From assembly GCA_024653215.1 (NCBI GenBank), contig JANLFU010000009.1, forward strand, positions 43,399 to 107,398: 64,000 nt of DNA, read 5' to 3'. This document shows, one piece after another, positions 27,628 to 34,972 of the stretch (its first letter is position 1; every line of letters begins with the position of its first letter). The position numbers and the translations under genes were made by a program. The notes under the pieces are model-generated. The model ran no database searches, had not been told where the DNA came from, and worked only from the letters and a program-made list of their open reading frames with translations. This DNA is from Candidatus Saccharicenans sp. Lineage in GTDB: Bacteria > Acidobacteriota > Aminicenantia > Aminicenantales > Saccharicenantaceae.

Positions 27628-28091
27628 CTACCTCCTTGGTCTTCGTCCTTTCTCGTCTGAACCTTGACCTCGATTTCTCTGGTGGTTTTCTGCTGCTTCC
27701 TGAGAACGATGGTCAGCACGCCGTTTTCCAGAGAGGCCCGGGTGTCTTCCGAGGACACCCAGACCGGCAACACAATTTCCTTGTGAAAGAAACCCATCTC
27801 CCTTTCCAGGCGGTGGAAACGCAGCCGGGAGGCTTCGACCACCTCTTTCTTCAGGCCGCTGACTTCCAGGCGGTTGCCCCACTGGACAATCCGCAGGTTC
27901 CTGGCCGATACTCCGGGCACTTCCACCTCCACCACCACTTCCTCATCCTTCTCGTAGACATCAACCGCCGGCTCCCAGGCCAGGTAGGGGCTGCCCAGGC
28001 TTTCCCGCCTGAACATTATCTCGCCGCCGGCGCCCTTGATCTGGGTTTCCACTTTGAAAATTCTGGCTACCGGTTTAATTTTCCTTTTCAT
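27624..28091 (-). CDS. Small heat-shock protein (Hsp20/alpha-crystallin)
   Basis: Cytoplasmic holdase that keeps unfolding proteins soluble. The alpha-crystallin domain spans about residues 37-135 (AVDVYEKDEEVVVEVEVPGV at the start, the family core A-x-L-x-N-G-V-L as ASLENGVLTIVL near the end). The N-terminal arm is short and basic, and the C-terminal tail charged. ATG at 28091 is used here, although its ribosome site is weak; an internal ATG at residue 26 (MFRRES) is possible. The stop overlaps the lon start by four bases, so the two proteins are made together. Confidence 0.9.
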   Translation of the reverse strand: MKRKIKPVARIFKVETQIKGAGGEIMFRRESLGSPYLAWEPAVDVYEKDEEVVVEVEVPGVSARNLRIVQWGNRLEVSGLKKEVVEASRLRFHRLEREMGFFHKEIVLPVWVSSEDTRASLENGVLTIVLRKQQKTTREIEVKVQTRKDEDQGGR

Positions 28092-28112
28092 GGGTGTCGG
28101 AGAACGCTGGCT

Positions 28113-28568
28113 TTATTTTTCTTTAAGCAGGTTTTCCAGCACATGCTTAAATTCTACCACATCCTTGAACTCGCGGTAGACCGAGGCAAACCGGATGTAG
28201 GCAACCTTATCCAGGGCCTTGAGCCTTTCCATGACTATCTGGCCTATTTCCGAAGATTCCATCTCCTTGTCCGGCCGGTCCTGGAGAATGGATTCGATTT
28301 CTTCCACGATCTCCTCGAGCTGGCTGATCTGGATGGGCCGCTTTTCGCAGGCCTTCATCATCCCCCGGAGCAGCTTCTGGCTGTCAAAGGGCTGCCGGGT
28401 GCCGTCCTTTTTGACCACCATGTAGGGCAGCTGTTCCAGCCGCTCATAGGTGGTGAAGCGTTTTTTACAGGACAGGCATTCCCGCCGGCGCCTGATGGAC
28501 ATGCCTTTCTGGCTTTCCCTGGAGTCGATGACCTTGCTCTCGAGAAAACCACAGTAGGGGCAGCGCAT
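28113..28568 (-). CDS. nrdR: Transcriptional repressor NrdR
   Basis: Represses ribonucleotide reductase genes when dATP is high. The 151 residues start at the ATG at 28568, giving the conserved N-terminus MRCPYCG. A zinc ribbon (CPYC and CLSC) is followed by the RRRRECLSCKKRFTTYE motif and an ATP-cone domain (VVKKDGTRQPFDSQKLLRG). Length and motifs match the family exactly. The start shares one base with the upstream gene's stop (TGATG), so it is coupled to the flippase-like gene. No ribonucleotide reductase gene or pair of NrdR boxes was noticed in this window. Confidence 0.97.
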   Translation of the reverse strand: MRCPYCGFLESKVIDSRESQKGMSIRRRRECLSCKKRFTTYERLEQLPYMVVKKDGTRQPFDSQKLLRGMMKACEKRPIQISQLEEIVEEIESILQDRPDKEMESSEIGQIVMERLKALDKVAYIRFASVYREFKDVVEFKHVLENLLKEK

Positions 28569-29593
28569 CAGCTCTGTCCTTCTCCCATTTTCCTGGCCTG
28601 GAACAGGCTCAGGCCGTTTCTCCATAATATAACATAACCGAGGAGGCATGTCACCACGAACTGCAGGGAATGGATGACGATGGTCAGGCCCACCGCCCGG
28701 TCCGGGTCCATCCCGTACAGGCTGGTCAGGGCCAGCTTGCTGAAGTAATCAAAACCGCCGGCCATGCCCGGGGTGGGAATGGAGGCCCCGATCATGGTCA
28801 GGAAGATGTAGGGGACAATGAAAAAATAGGGAATTTTCAGGCCGTAACCGGTATAAAAGACCCAGTACAGGAGCGATATCCCCAGCCAGACCACCAGGGA
28901 CAGGGCAAAATAGCCCAGTAGCCGCCAGAAGGAATGGAAGAACTTCAGGCCCTCAATGAACTCCTGTCCGAACTTCTCGATGCCCGGCCGGACCCTGGCC
29001 GGGAAGGGACGGCCGATGAAACGGAAGAGGTCGCTGGCCCGGTCCTTCAGAAAGTAAAGGGTTATGATGATCAGGAAGAGCACGGCAGCCAGGACCAGCC
29101 CGAGCTTGCCCCAGAAATAGAGACGGCTTAGGTCCTCGGCGTCCAGTTCCAGGCTGTGCCGGAAAAAGGGCCTGGTCAGCAGGAAAGTCCCCAGAAGAAA
29201 GCAGTTGGTGAACAGGTCAAAAGTCCTTTCCACCACGATCGTTCCCATCAGGTAGCCGGCACTGAGTTTCTCGGCCCTGGCCAGGTAGATGGGCCGGACC
29301 ACCTCCCCCACCCTGGCCGGGAAGAGCAGGGTCACGGTGAAACCGACGGTGGTGGCCTCGACCGCCTTCCCGAACCTGAGATCGGGCTTGAGCGGATAGA
29401 GCAGGAATTTCCATCTTATGGACCTGGTCACCAGGTGAAGCGGACCAAGAAGAATGGTCAGGATGAGGAAGGGAAGCCGGAATTCCCGGAGATACTTCCA
29501 GACCTCGTCCCAGTGGACGCTCTTGAAGAAAAAGTACAGGAAAACAGCCGTCAGAAGAAATATTATGAGGTAGTGAAGCCGGCCCTTGGTCAT
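28568..29593 (-). CDS. Flippase-like membrane protein (LPG_synthase_TM / YbhN family)
   Basis: A 341-residue polytopic inner-membrane protein. The start is set at 29593 (MTKGRLHYLIIFLL), where the first membrane segment begins; an open frame continues upstream but would run into the tRNA-Gln gene. Typical family motifs are present: TRSIRWKFLLYPL, FPARVGEVVRPIYLARAEK and GTIVVERTFDL, and a late glycine/proline-rich segment (MIGASIPTPGMAGGFDYF). This family is the transmembrane part of lysyl-phosphatidylglycerol synthases and resembles dolichol-mannose flippases. Without a fused synthase domain it probably moves a lipid or glycolipid. It is the first gene of the unit with nrdR. Confidence 0.85.
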   Translation of the reverse strand: MTKGRLHYLIIFLLTAVFLYFFFKSVHWDEVWKYLREFRLPFLILTILLGPLHLVTRSIRWKFLLYPLKPDLRFGKAVEATTVGFTVTLLFPARVGEVVRPIYLARAEKLSAGYLMGTIVVERTFDLFTNCFLLGTFLLTRPFFRHSLELDAEDLSRLYFWGKLGLVLAAVLFLIIITLYFLKDRASDLFRFIGRPFPARVRPGIEKFGQEFIEGLKFFHSFWRLLGYFALSLVVWLGISLLYWVFYTGYGLKIPYFFIVPYIFLTMIGASIPTPGMAGGFDYFSKLALTSLYGMDPDRAVGLTIVIHSLQFVVTCLLGYVILWRNGLSLFQARKMGEGQS

Positions 29594-29672
29594 CCCGGTA
29601 TACTTTCCGCCGCTAAATTTTAGCTTTTTATTATACAGGCAAGCACCCCAACCTTCAATCTGCGTCCAGCCC

Positions 29673-29701
29673 TTGAAAAATCGACCAAAATTGGCTATAT
29701 T
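29673..29701 (+). promoter_or_regulatory. Promoter of tRNA-Gln
   Basis: TTGAAA (29673-29678) and TATATT (29696-29701) are separated by exactly 17 bp. The tRNA begins 11 bp after the -10 box, consistent with a very short leader. Confidence 0.65.
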
Positions 29702-29712
29702 TAAGCAAGCGT

Positions 29713-29786
29713 TGGGAAGTCGTCCAACGGTAGGACACATGACTCTGGATCATGTTATCTAGGTTCGAATCCTAGCTTCCCAGCCA
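29713..29786 (+). tRNA. tRNA-Gln (anticodon CTG), CCA encoded
   Basis: The cloverleaf has acceptor stem TGGGAAG/CTTCCCA, the anticodon stem CATGA/TCATG with loop CTCTGGA (anticodon CTG, reading CAG), the T-arm CTAGGTTCGAATCCTAG, discriminator G and an encoded CCA end at 29784-29786. It is divergent from the flippase-like gene. Confidence 0.95.
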
Positions 29787-29821
29787 ATCTCCCCCAAAAC
29801 CCTCCTTCTTGTATTGACAAA

Positions 29822-29847
29822 GGCAGCTCCAACCCTCCGGAGCTGCC
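29822..29847 (+). terminator. Possible terminator after tRNA-Gln
   Basis: GGCAGCTCC (29822-29830) and GGAGCTGCC (29839-29847) form a perfect 9-bp hairpin 36 bp after the tRNA. It is followed by ACTATTTTAAATT, so the T-run is imperfect. It could also work on the other strand, where TTTGTC follows. Confidence 0.45.
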
Positions 29848-30083
29848 ACTATTTTAAATTCCGCGGCTCCATTATCTTTGGAATAAAAAAGCCATGTGCA
29901 ACTGCTATCTCTGAACCGACTGCCAATATACATCAGGGTCAGACTATCGGTATAGTACAAGAGATGCCGCCATAAACTTAGCTTATTCCCCGTAACTAAT
30001 TAACAAAAATTCCGGAGTTTCAATCATAAACAGTATTGATAAAAGGCAAGGTGCGGCACACGCAAAAAAAAACGGTATCGCAA
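29848..30083. other. Intergenic gap, no gene seen
   Basis: AT-rich DNA between the tRNA-Gln hairpin and the end of the radical SAM gene. A minus-strand frame of 62 codons crosses the tRNA and the hairpin and is not credible as a gene. Nothing else is visible. Confidence 0.45.
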
Positions 30084-30839
30084 CTAGTCTGATTCACGGG
30101 AGAGCAAGCTGAGACCGCGCTCTCTCATGTTTTTCTCAACAAACGGATAAATAATCAGCTCTTCCAGTTCCAGCTGGCCGCCCACAGAATAGGCAGCCAG
30201 CACCGACTTCAGGCTTCTGATCTCCTCAGGCCTGAAGAGACGGGCGGCCAGGGCCGGCCAGCATCTAACTCCATAGCCCTTAAGGTGCTTTAAGGCCGCT
30301 ATGGGCTTTAAGAAATGATCTCGCAGCGCCCCGGTAATCAATTGAAATTTATCGCGGTCAGTGGCTTTAAGTGAAACCCTGACCTGCAGTTTCTTAAAAC
30401 CGCCCAGTTCCCGGGCAAAATCTCGCCTTTCTCCCAGCAGGAGGCCGTTGGTTTCAAGAATAAATACATGCCCGGGCGCCAGGCGGGACAATAAACCCAG
30501 GATTTCGAGAAGATGGGTGAACGATTTTTCTCCCAGGATGGGCTCGGCCCCGCTGATTCTAATCTGGCCCAGGCGGTATCTTCTGGCCAGTGCCAGGAGC
30601 TTATTGACCACTTCTTCGGGGGAGAAAAAAGACCCGGCCTGTTCCGGGTTGAGGTTTCTCTTATAGTTCCAGCAGTAGGCACAGAGAAAAGAACAGCCGA
30701 TGGCATCGGCGGTTACTATGCCCCCGTAAAACTCTCCCGGTCGGAAGCGGTAATACTTCCTGCGGCCGGAATCCATGACCAGGTTTTCCACCTGGATCGA
30801 CCGCCGCAGCGGGTCAAACGGCAGGCCCAGAGCCTTCAC
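30084..30839 (-). CDS. Radical SAM protein of unknown substrate
   Basis: A 251-residue radical S-adenosylmethionine enzyme. The iron-sulfur cluster motif is CSFLCAYC (CxxxCxxC), followed by WNYKRN; the glycine-rich SAM site is probably ISGAEPILG, and the barrel continues with VFILETNGLLLG and LQVRVSLKAT. It lacks extra cysteine clusters (SPASM), so it resembles activating-type or short archaeal radical SAM proteins. Start is GTG at 30839, with GGGGGAAGGGG upstream. It begins 21 bp after the end of galactokinase and is probably co-transcribed with it, but I see no known pathway that joins them. No partner glycyl-radical enzyme is present. Confidence 0.82.
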   Translation of the reverse strand: MKALGLPFDPLRRSIQVENLVMDSGRRKYYRFRPGEFYGGIVTADAIGCSFLCAYCWNYKRNLNPEQAGSFFSPEEVVNKLLALARRYRLGQIRISGAEPILGEKSFTHLLEILGLLSRLAPGHVFILETNGLLLGERRDFARELGGFKKLQVRVSLKATDRDKFQLITGALRDHFLKPIAALKHLKGYGVRCWPALAARLFRPEEIRSLKSVLAAYSVGGQLELEELIIYPFVEKNMRERGLSLLSRESD

Positions 30840-30860
30840 ACCCCTTCCCCCGAAAAATTT

Positions 30861-32021
30861 TTAGCCTTCAAGAATCCTGGTCCCGGCTTCGATCCTGACC
30901 ACGTGGATGGCCGGTTCACGCCCGGTTTCCCGCCGGTAATCGGCAGAAACCCTGGACCTGAATTCCTCAACGGCCCCGGCTTCTACCAGGCTGATGGTGC
31001 AGCCCCCGAAGCCGGCTCCCATCATCCGGGAGCCCAGCACCCCGGGAATTTTCAGGGCCGAATTCACCAGCAGGTTTAACTCTGGCGAGCTGACTTCGTA
31101 TTCATCGCGCAGGCCGCGATGCGATTCCTTCATCCTCTCCCCGAAAGAAATGAAGTCTGACCGGACGAGGTCCTGGCAGGCCAGGTCCACGCGCTCATTT
31201 TCTCCGACGACATAGGCACACCTCTTCCAGACCACCGGGTCAAATTCCGCCCGGTGTTCTTCCAGCATCTGCAGGCTGACATCACGCAGGCTTTTTATTT
31301 CCGGGTAATAGCGCCGCAGAAGGCTGACCCCTTCCTCGCACTGGCGGCGGCGGACGTTATACTCGGAAGAGGCCAGTTCCCGCCGGACCCCGGTATCGCT
31401 GATGATTACCCTGAGCTCTGACCGGTCAAAAGGATAATACTCGTGGACCAGGTGGCGGCAATCTATTTTCATGACCTTTCCCGGTTGCCCGTGAAGGTTG
31501 GCATACATGTCCATGATGCCACATCTCAGGCCGACAAATTCATTCTCGGCTCTCTGGGCCAGCAGGGCCAGCGACAGCAGGTCAAGGTTTAGGCCGAAGA
31601 GATGGTTAACAGCAAAGGCCAGTCCGCCCTCCACTGCGGCCGAGGATGACATCCCCCCGCCGATGGGGACGTTACCACCGAAGGCCAGGTCCAGCCCCCT
31701 TATGGCATAGCCGCCCTTAAGAAACTGGTCCAGCACCCCCTGGAGGTAATCCGGCCAGCGCCACTCCGACTTATGAAGATGGTCCAGGTCGGTCGCATAA
31801 TCCTGGTCAAAATCCAGCGAATAGAAGCGGCAGCGCCGGTCGTCACGCGGAGCCACGGCGAAAATTACCGCCCGGTCAGTGGCCCCGGGCAGCACGAAGC
31901 CCTCGTTGTAATCGGTATGCTCGCCGATCAGGTTGATCCTTCCGGGCGAGGCCAGGAGCAACGGCTTTCGGCCGAACTTTTTCTCAAAGCTCTTTTTAAC
32001 GTTATCGATAAGTTTTTCCAT
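30861..32021 (-). CDS. galK: Galactokinase
   Basis: Phosphorylates galactose to galactose-1-phosphate, the first step of the Leloir pathway. The 386-residue GHMP kinase has the galactokinase signature GRINLIGEHTDYNEGFVLP, the ATP-binding loop VPIGGGMSSSAAVEGG and the C-terminal GAGFGGCTISLV motif. Start is ATG at 32021 with AGGTGG just upstream; the alternative GTG nine bases earlier would overlap that ribosome site. galT and galE are not adjacent. The next gene, a radical SAM protein, follows after 21 bp. Confidence 0.95.
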   Translation of the reverse strand: MEKLIDNVKKSFEKKFGRKPLLLASPGRINLIGEHTDYNEGFVLPGATDRAVIFAVAPRDDRRCRFYSLDFDQDYATDLDHLHKSEWRWPDYLQGVLDQFLKGGYAIRGLDLAFGGNVPIGGGMSSSAAVEGGLAFAVNHLFGLNLDLLSLALLAQRAENEFVGLRCGIMDMYANLHGQPGKVMKIDCRHLVHEYYPFDRSELRVIISDTGVRRELASSEYNVRRRQCEEGVSLLRRYYPEIKSLRDVSLQMLEEHRAEFDPVVWKRCAYVVGENERVDLACQDLVRSDFISFGERMKESHRGLRDEYEVSSPELNLLVNSALKIPGVLGSRMMGAGFGGCTISLVEAGAVEEFRSRVSADYRRETGREPAIHVVRIEAGTRILEG

Positions 32022-32397
32022 GATTACCACCTGGTTTTAGGAGTCGGTTAAAGCCATGGAAGATAAGAATTATCAGTTTGCCGCCGCTTTGTCAAAAGAA
32101 AGACCAATTTAAACCGGCGACTAATGTCGAGGACATCGGGAGGGGGAAAAATATTCGAGATAGTAGCACAAGATTTAGTTGAGATAGGAACGGTAGCCAG
32201 AAAAAAAATCCAAGCGATATAAAAGCTATAAAAAAGAATATATTTCCCGGGCCGTGGGATCAGTCCTGCAATTATTAAAAATTAAAGTAATCAATTTTTT
32301 TTCTTCTTTCTGGGTTCAACCTGTCAAACAGTTAATTTTAACTGGAACCGGTTCCGGTGAATTCATTCGGTCTGACCTAATCGGGGATAAAGGGCAG
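32022..32397. other. Intergenic gap upstream of galK
   Basis: About 375 bp between the galK start and the hairpin that follows the GH113-like gene; both genes are on the minus strand. It is AT-rich and holds a candidate galK promoter (32069-32095). No coding frame with convincing start or composition was found. Confidence 0.5.
32069..32095 (-). promoter_or_regulatory. Possible galK promoter
   Basis: On the minus strand a perfect TTGACA (32090-32095) is followed by GATAAT (32069-32074). The spacing is 15 bp, shorter than the usual 17, so confidence is low. The galK start lies 48 bp downstream of the -10 box. Confidence 0.35.
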
Positions 32398-32415
32398 CAC
32401 TTCTCTCAAGAAGTG
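32398..32415 (-). terminator. Short hairpin after the GH113-like gene
   Basis: CACTTCT-CTCA-AGAAGTG is a perfect 7-bp hairpin that abuts the stop codon (32416-32418). On the minus strand it is followed by CTGCCCTTTATCC, so it lacks a real T-run. It may be a weak terminator or a 3'-end stabiliser. Confidence 0.4.
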
Positions 32416-33474
32416 TCACATCGGCAACAGGAATCGCAAGCGCAAAACCCGCTCGGCCGGCTTTCCGAAGGGAGAAAAGGAAGTATCGTCGGGACCACCA
32501 ATGCTAAGGTCCGGGAACCACTGCCACCAGTACATGCCGGCCAGGTAGGGCCGTCCGGCCACCATGCGCAGAGCAGCCTCGTAACACTTGCGCTGCACCA
32601 CCAGGTCCACCGGGCCTTCCTTCTGCCAGTCCCAGGGACTCTGGGCCGCCCCCTGAATGCTGCGGTAGCCGATTTCGGTGATCAGCACGGGCTTGCCGCC
32701 CCATTTCTCTGAGAGCGCCTTGATTTTGACCAGCAGCCTGGCCCAGCCATAACAGAGGTCGGAAACCGAGGGATTGGTCTTGGAGGTCAGAGTGGGATAA
32801 AGATCCTGCCCGATCAGGTCCAGGGCGTCCCAGAAGGTCACCGCTTCGGGCCTGTTTTCCACCTGGTCATCGGCATAGACCAGGGTCCCGGAGTAGACCT
32901 GCCTGATTTCGGCAATAATCTGCCGCCAGTCCTGAGCCCGGGCCACGGTGCCGTCGAGCTCACAGCCAACGCAGAACTGCTCGGCCCCGGTGGCCGCGGC
33001 GATTCCGGCGTAATGCAGTATGAACTGACGGTAAGAGCTCCACCACTGCGTCCAGGCCGACTCGTTGTAGTACAGGCCAATCTGCCCTCGCCAGTGGTTG
33101 GGGTCGTTGAGCAGGTCGACGTGCGGCTTGAGCATGACCTTAAGGCCCAGCTGGTGGGCATAGTTGATCATGTGCACCACGGAATCGTCGTTCGGAGTGT
33201 AAGCCCCGCTGTAATCGATAACCGTCGAATAAACATTATCAAGGTAACCCGTGGCCAGCAGGCTGACCCAGGTGGCATTGGTCTTTTTCAGATTCCGCAT
33301 GGACTCTTCGGCCTGCCAGCCATTATAAGCTTCGCGGGTATAGCCGGTGAAGGCCACCCCCTTCTGAAACTCCCTCAAATTCCGGACCTGTTTCAAGTTG
33401 ATGGGAGCGGAGAGAAAAATCAGGCCAGAGATCAGGGCCAAGGCCAGGATTGGAAGAGCCTGCCTAATTTTCAT
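32416..33474 (-). CDS. Secreted glycoside hydrolase, GH113-like (beta-mannanase type)
   Basis: A (beta/alpha)8-barrel hydrolase of about 352 residues with a signal peptide (ALPILALALISGLIFL). The mature protein starts with KGVAFTGYTREAYNG, followed by an NATWVSLLATGY strand, typical of GH113. The likely acid/base glutamate is in FCVGCELDGT and the nucleophile in VLITEIGYRS; the WWQWFPD segment is the usual late aromatic patch. GH113 enzymes cut beta-1,4-mannan. The start at 33474 (MKIRQALP) begins the signal peptide; the frame is open further upstream, but that part does not look like a leader. It is a single gene, divergent from the small GWxTD gene. Substrate is inferred from family resemblance. 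Confidence 0.8.
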   Translation of the reverse strand: MKIRQALPILALALISGLIFLSAPINLKQVRNLREFQKGVAFTGYTREAYNGWQAEESMRNLKKTNATWVSLLATGYLDNVYSTVIDYSGAYTPNDDSVVHMINYAHQLGLKVMLKPHVDLLNDPNHWRGQIGLYYNESAWTQWWSSYRQFILHYAGIAAATGAEQFCVGCELDGTVARAQDWRQIIAEIRQVYSGTLVYADDQVENRPEAVTFWDALDLIGQDLYPTLTSKTNPSVSDLCYGWARLLVKIKALSEKWGGKPVLITEIGYRSIQGAAQSPWDWQKEGPVDLVVQRKCYEAALRMVAGRPYLAGMYWWQWFPDLSIGGPDDTSFSPFGKPAERVLRLRFLLPM

Positions 33475-33605
33475 GCTGCTTTTCTTTATCTCTATGCTAA
33501 CAAATTCCGACGGCAGAAGCAAAACAGCCAAGAGAGACGCAATCGTGAATTTGACTTTAATTTCCCCGGGTGTTAACTTATAAACAGGGAAAAAGGAGCA
33601 TATTG

Positions 33606-34250
33606 ATGAATAAAAAAATTCTCTTCGTCCTGGCGCTGGTTTTTATTCTTTCGGCGGCCTGCGGAGTCGGGATGCTGCCTTCAAGGGATTCCTGGTATGC
33701 CAAGCACTACTTCATCATGCAGGATTTTGAAAGGGAAGCTTACAAAAAACTCACCACCGAAGGGCGGGTTCAATTCCAGACCCTGTTCTGGGAAGCCCGA
33801 CAGCCCGTGGCCAAGGAGCAATTTGATACCCGTATCGCCTACATAGAGCGGGTTTACAAGACAGAAAACAGGTCCCAGCCCTGGAATACCGACCGGGCCC
33901 GGGTTTACCTATTAAACGGCCCCCCGGCTCAAATCGATTACCGGCAGAATACCGACTGGGCCACAACTATCCAGCAGACCACGGGAGCCACCGGCAGCCG
34001 GGAAATAGGCGACCGGAGCAACGAGGACATCCAGGCCAACACTGCCGAAGTCTGGGTCTATCCCTACGACAAGTATTTTGTTTATTACGTTTTCACCTTC
34101 TCCCCACCCAGCACCTGGAGACTTAATCCTGCCACCTACCAGAACAACCAGTACGTGCAGGCCCTGGAAAACCTGAACAAGGACCTGACCTTTGGAATAG
34201 TGGACGAGGAAGCCTACAAGGCCAAACTGGACGCTTTACCCCATAAATAA
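33606..34250 (+). CDS. Small GWxTD-domain secreted protein, possible lipoprotein
   Basis: The ATG at 33606 has AAAGGAG seven bases upstream and opens a short signal peptide ending FILSAAC, so Cys could be lipidated although the lipobox is not canonical. The rest is a compact GWxTD domain of about 190 residues: FQTLFWEARQP, then RIAYIERVYKTEN, and the motif region reads PWNTDRARVYLLNGPPAQID, with PWNTD in place of GWxTD. The family is found in Acidobacteria and relatives and has no known function. The stop lies six bases before a tRNA-Glu gene on the opposite strand, so its mRNA probably runs antisense through the tRNA to the hairpin at 34332-34359. Confidence 0.8.
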   Translation: MNKKILFVLALVFILSAACGVGMLPSRDSWYAKHYFIMQDFEREAYKKLTTEGRVQFQTLFWEARQPVAKEQFDTRIAYIERVYKTENRSQPWNTDRARVYLLNGPPAQIDYRQNTDWATTIQQTTGATGSREIGDRSNEDIQANTAEVWVYPYDKYFVYYVFTFSPPSTWRLNPATYQNNQYVQALENLNKDLTFGIVDEEAYKAKLDALPHK

Positions 34251-34256
34251 AAAAAG

Positions 34257-34329
34257 TAGCGCTACGGGGATTCGAACCCCGGTTTGATGGCTGAGAACCA
34301 CCCGTCCTAGGCCTCTAGACGATAGCGCC
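34257..34329 (-). tRNA. tRNA-Glu (anticodon CTC)
   Basis: On the minus strand: acceptor GGCGCTA/TAGCGCT (first pair G-T), D-arm GTCTAGAGGCCTAGGAC as in other tRNA-Glu genes, anticodon stem GGTGG/CCATC with loop TTCTCAG (anticodon CTC, reading GAG), and T-arm CGGGGTTCGAATCCCCG. No CCA is encoded. Confidence 0.94.
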
Positions 34330-34331
34330 AC

Positions 34332-34359
34332 AAGGCTAAAAAAATACCAGATTAGCCTT
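34332..34359 (+). terminator. Hairpin with T-run after the small GWxTD gene
   Basis: AAGGCTAA (34332-34339) pairs with TTAGCCTT (34352-34359), followed by further Ts (TTTCTG). It would end the plus-strand transcript of the GWxTD gene after it has passed the antisense tRNA. The same bases form the spacer of the tRNA-Glu promoter on the other strand. Confidence 0.5.
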
Positions 34360-34369
34360 TTTCTGTCAA
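34341..34369 (-). promoter_or_regulatory. Promoter of tRNA-Glu
   Basis: On the minus strand a perfect TTGACA (34364-34369) and TATTTT (34341-34346) are spaced 17 bp apart. The tRNA 5' end is 12 bp beyond the -10 box. It shares its DNA with the plus-strand hairpin at 34332-34359. Confidence 0.65.
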
Positions 34370-34415
34370 TCATTTTGCCCGGGATAAAACAAGGGTATGC
34401 CTAAACCGATATTTA

Positions 34416-34516
34416 GGGCATACGGACTGTCGCCAGGCACCCATAGCAGAGGGAGACCCAATCTCCGGAGCAAGGAAACTGACGGGACCGATTCCCTGAT
34501 GCCTGGCAACAGTCCC
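34416..34516. repeat. Structured repeat, array 2, copy A (diverged)
   Basis: Core from 34442. The outer helix is GGACTGT (34424-34430) plus GCCAGGC (34432-34438), pairing with GCCTGGC (34501-34507) plus ACAGTCC (34509-34515). The inner blocks are degraded (CATAGCAGAGGGAG; GGAAACTGACGGGACC). The inner part of the outer stem differs from copies B-D on both sides, so pairing is kept. Confidence 0.75.
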
Positions 34517-34569
34517 CTTCTGCCAGGATAACATCCAGATAAAATTAAAATTAATTCCGCTGACCTTCA

Positions 34570-34672
34570 GGGCATACGGACTGTCGCCGGGTACCCATAG
34601 CGGAGGGGGTCCCGCTCTCTGGAGCGGGGGAACCGACGGGACTGGTTCCCGGGTGCACCGCAATAGTCCCCT
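34570..34672. repeat. Structured repeat, array 2, copy B
   Basis: Core from 34596, 154 bp after copy A. It has CATAGCGGAGGGGG, the hairpin CCCGCTC-TCTG-GAGCGGG, and helix GGGAACC/GGTTCCC with loop GACGGGACT. The outer helix is partly imperfect (GGACT with AGTCC at its base). An AT-rich spacer with GATAAAAT follows. Confidence 0.82.
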
Positions 34673-34712
34673 TCTACTAAGATAAAATCAATAATTAATT
34701 CCTCTGCCCTTC

Positions 34713-34815
34713 AGGGCATCCGGACTGTCGACAGGTGCCCATAGCGGAGGGGGGCCCTGCTCTCTATAGCGGGAGAACCGACGGGATTGGTTCCCGGGTG
34801 CATCGCAACAGTCCC
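34713..34815. repeat. Structured repeat, array 2, copy C
   Basis: Core from 34740, exactly 144 bp after copy B. The outer helix pairs GGACTGT and CGA with TCG and ACAGTCC. The first hairpin is weaker (CCTGCT with AGCGGG, including a G-T pair) and the third-helix block reads GAGAACCGACGGGATTGGTT. Confidence 0.8.
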
Positions 34816-34856
34816 CTGCTGCTAAGATAAAATTAATATTAATTCCGCTGACCTTC

Positions 34857-34969
34857 TGAGCATCCGGACTGTCGCCGGGTACCCATAGTGGAGGGGGGCC
34901 CTGCTCTCTGGAGCGGGGGGAACCGACGGGACTGGTTCCCGGGTGCACGGCGACAGTCCGGATGCCCCC
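34857..34969. repeat. Structured repeat, array 2, copy D with 17-bp perfect outer helix
   Basis: Core from 34884, again 144 bp after copy C. The outer arms 34860-34876 and 34949-34965 are perfect inverted repeats of 17 bp. The third helix is GGGAACC (34918-34924) with GGTTCCC (34934-34940) and loop GACGGGACT. The unit ends about three bases before the fucI stop codon. Confidence 0.83.
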
Positions 34970-34972
34970 TTC

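Noticed and set aside
29594..29740. Extended N-terminus of the flippase-like protein (start at 29740)
   Set aside because: It would overlap the 5' end of tRNA-Gln and its promoter, and the added residues are not like the family. The start at 29593 begins the first membrane segment.
29772..29960. Small minus-strand frame downstream of tRNA-Gln
   Set aside because: It covers the 3' end of the tRNA and a hairpin, has no ribosome site and no recognisable motif.
34416..34969. Array 2 as a CRISPR array
   Set aside because: The units are about 100 bp with internal stems and similar AT-rich spacers. The spacers are related to each other, not unique, and no cas gene is present.
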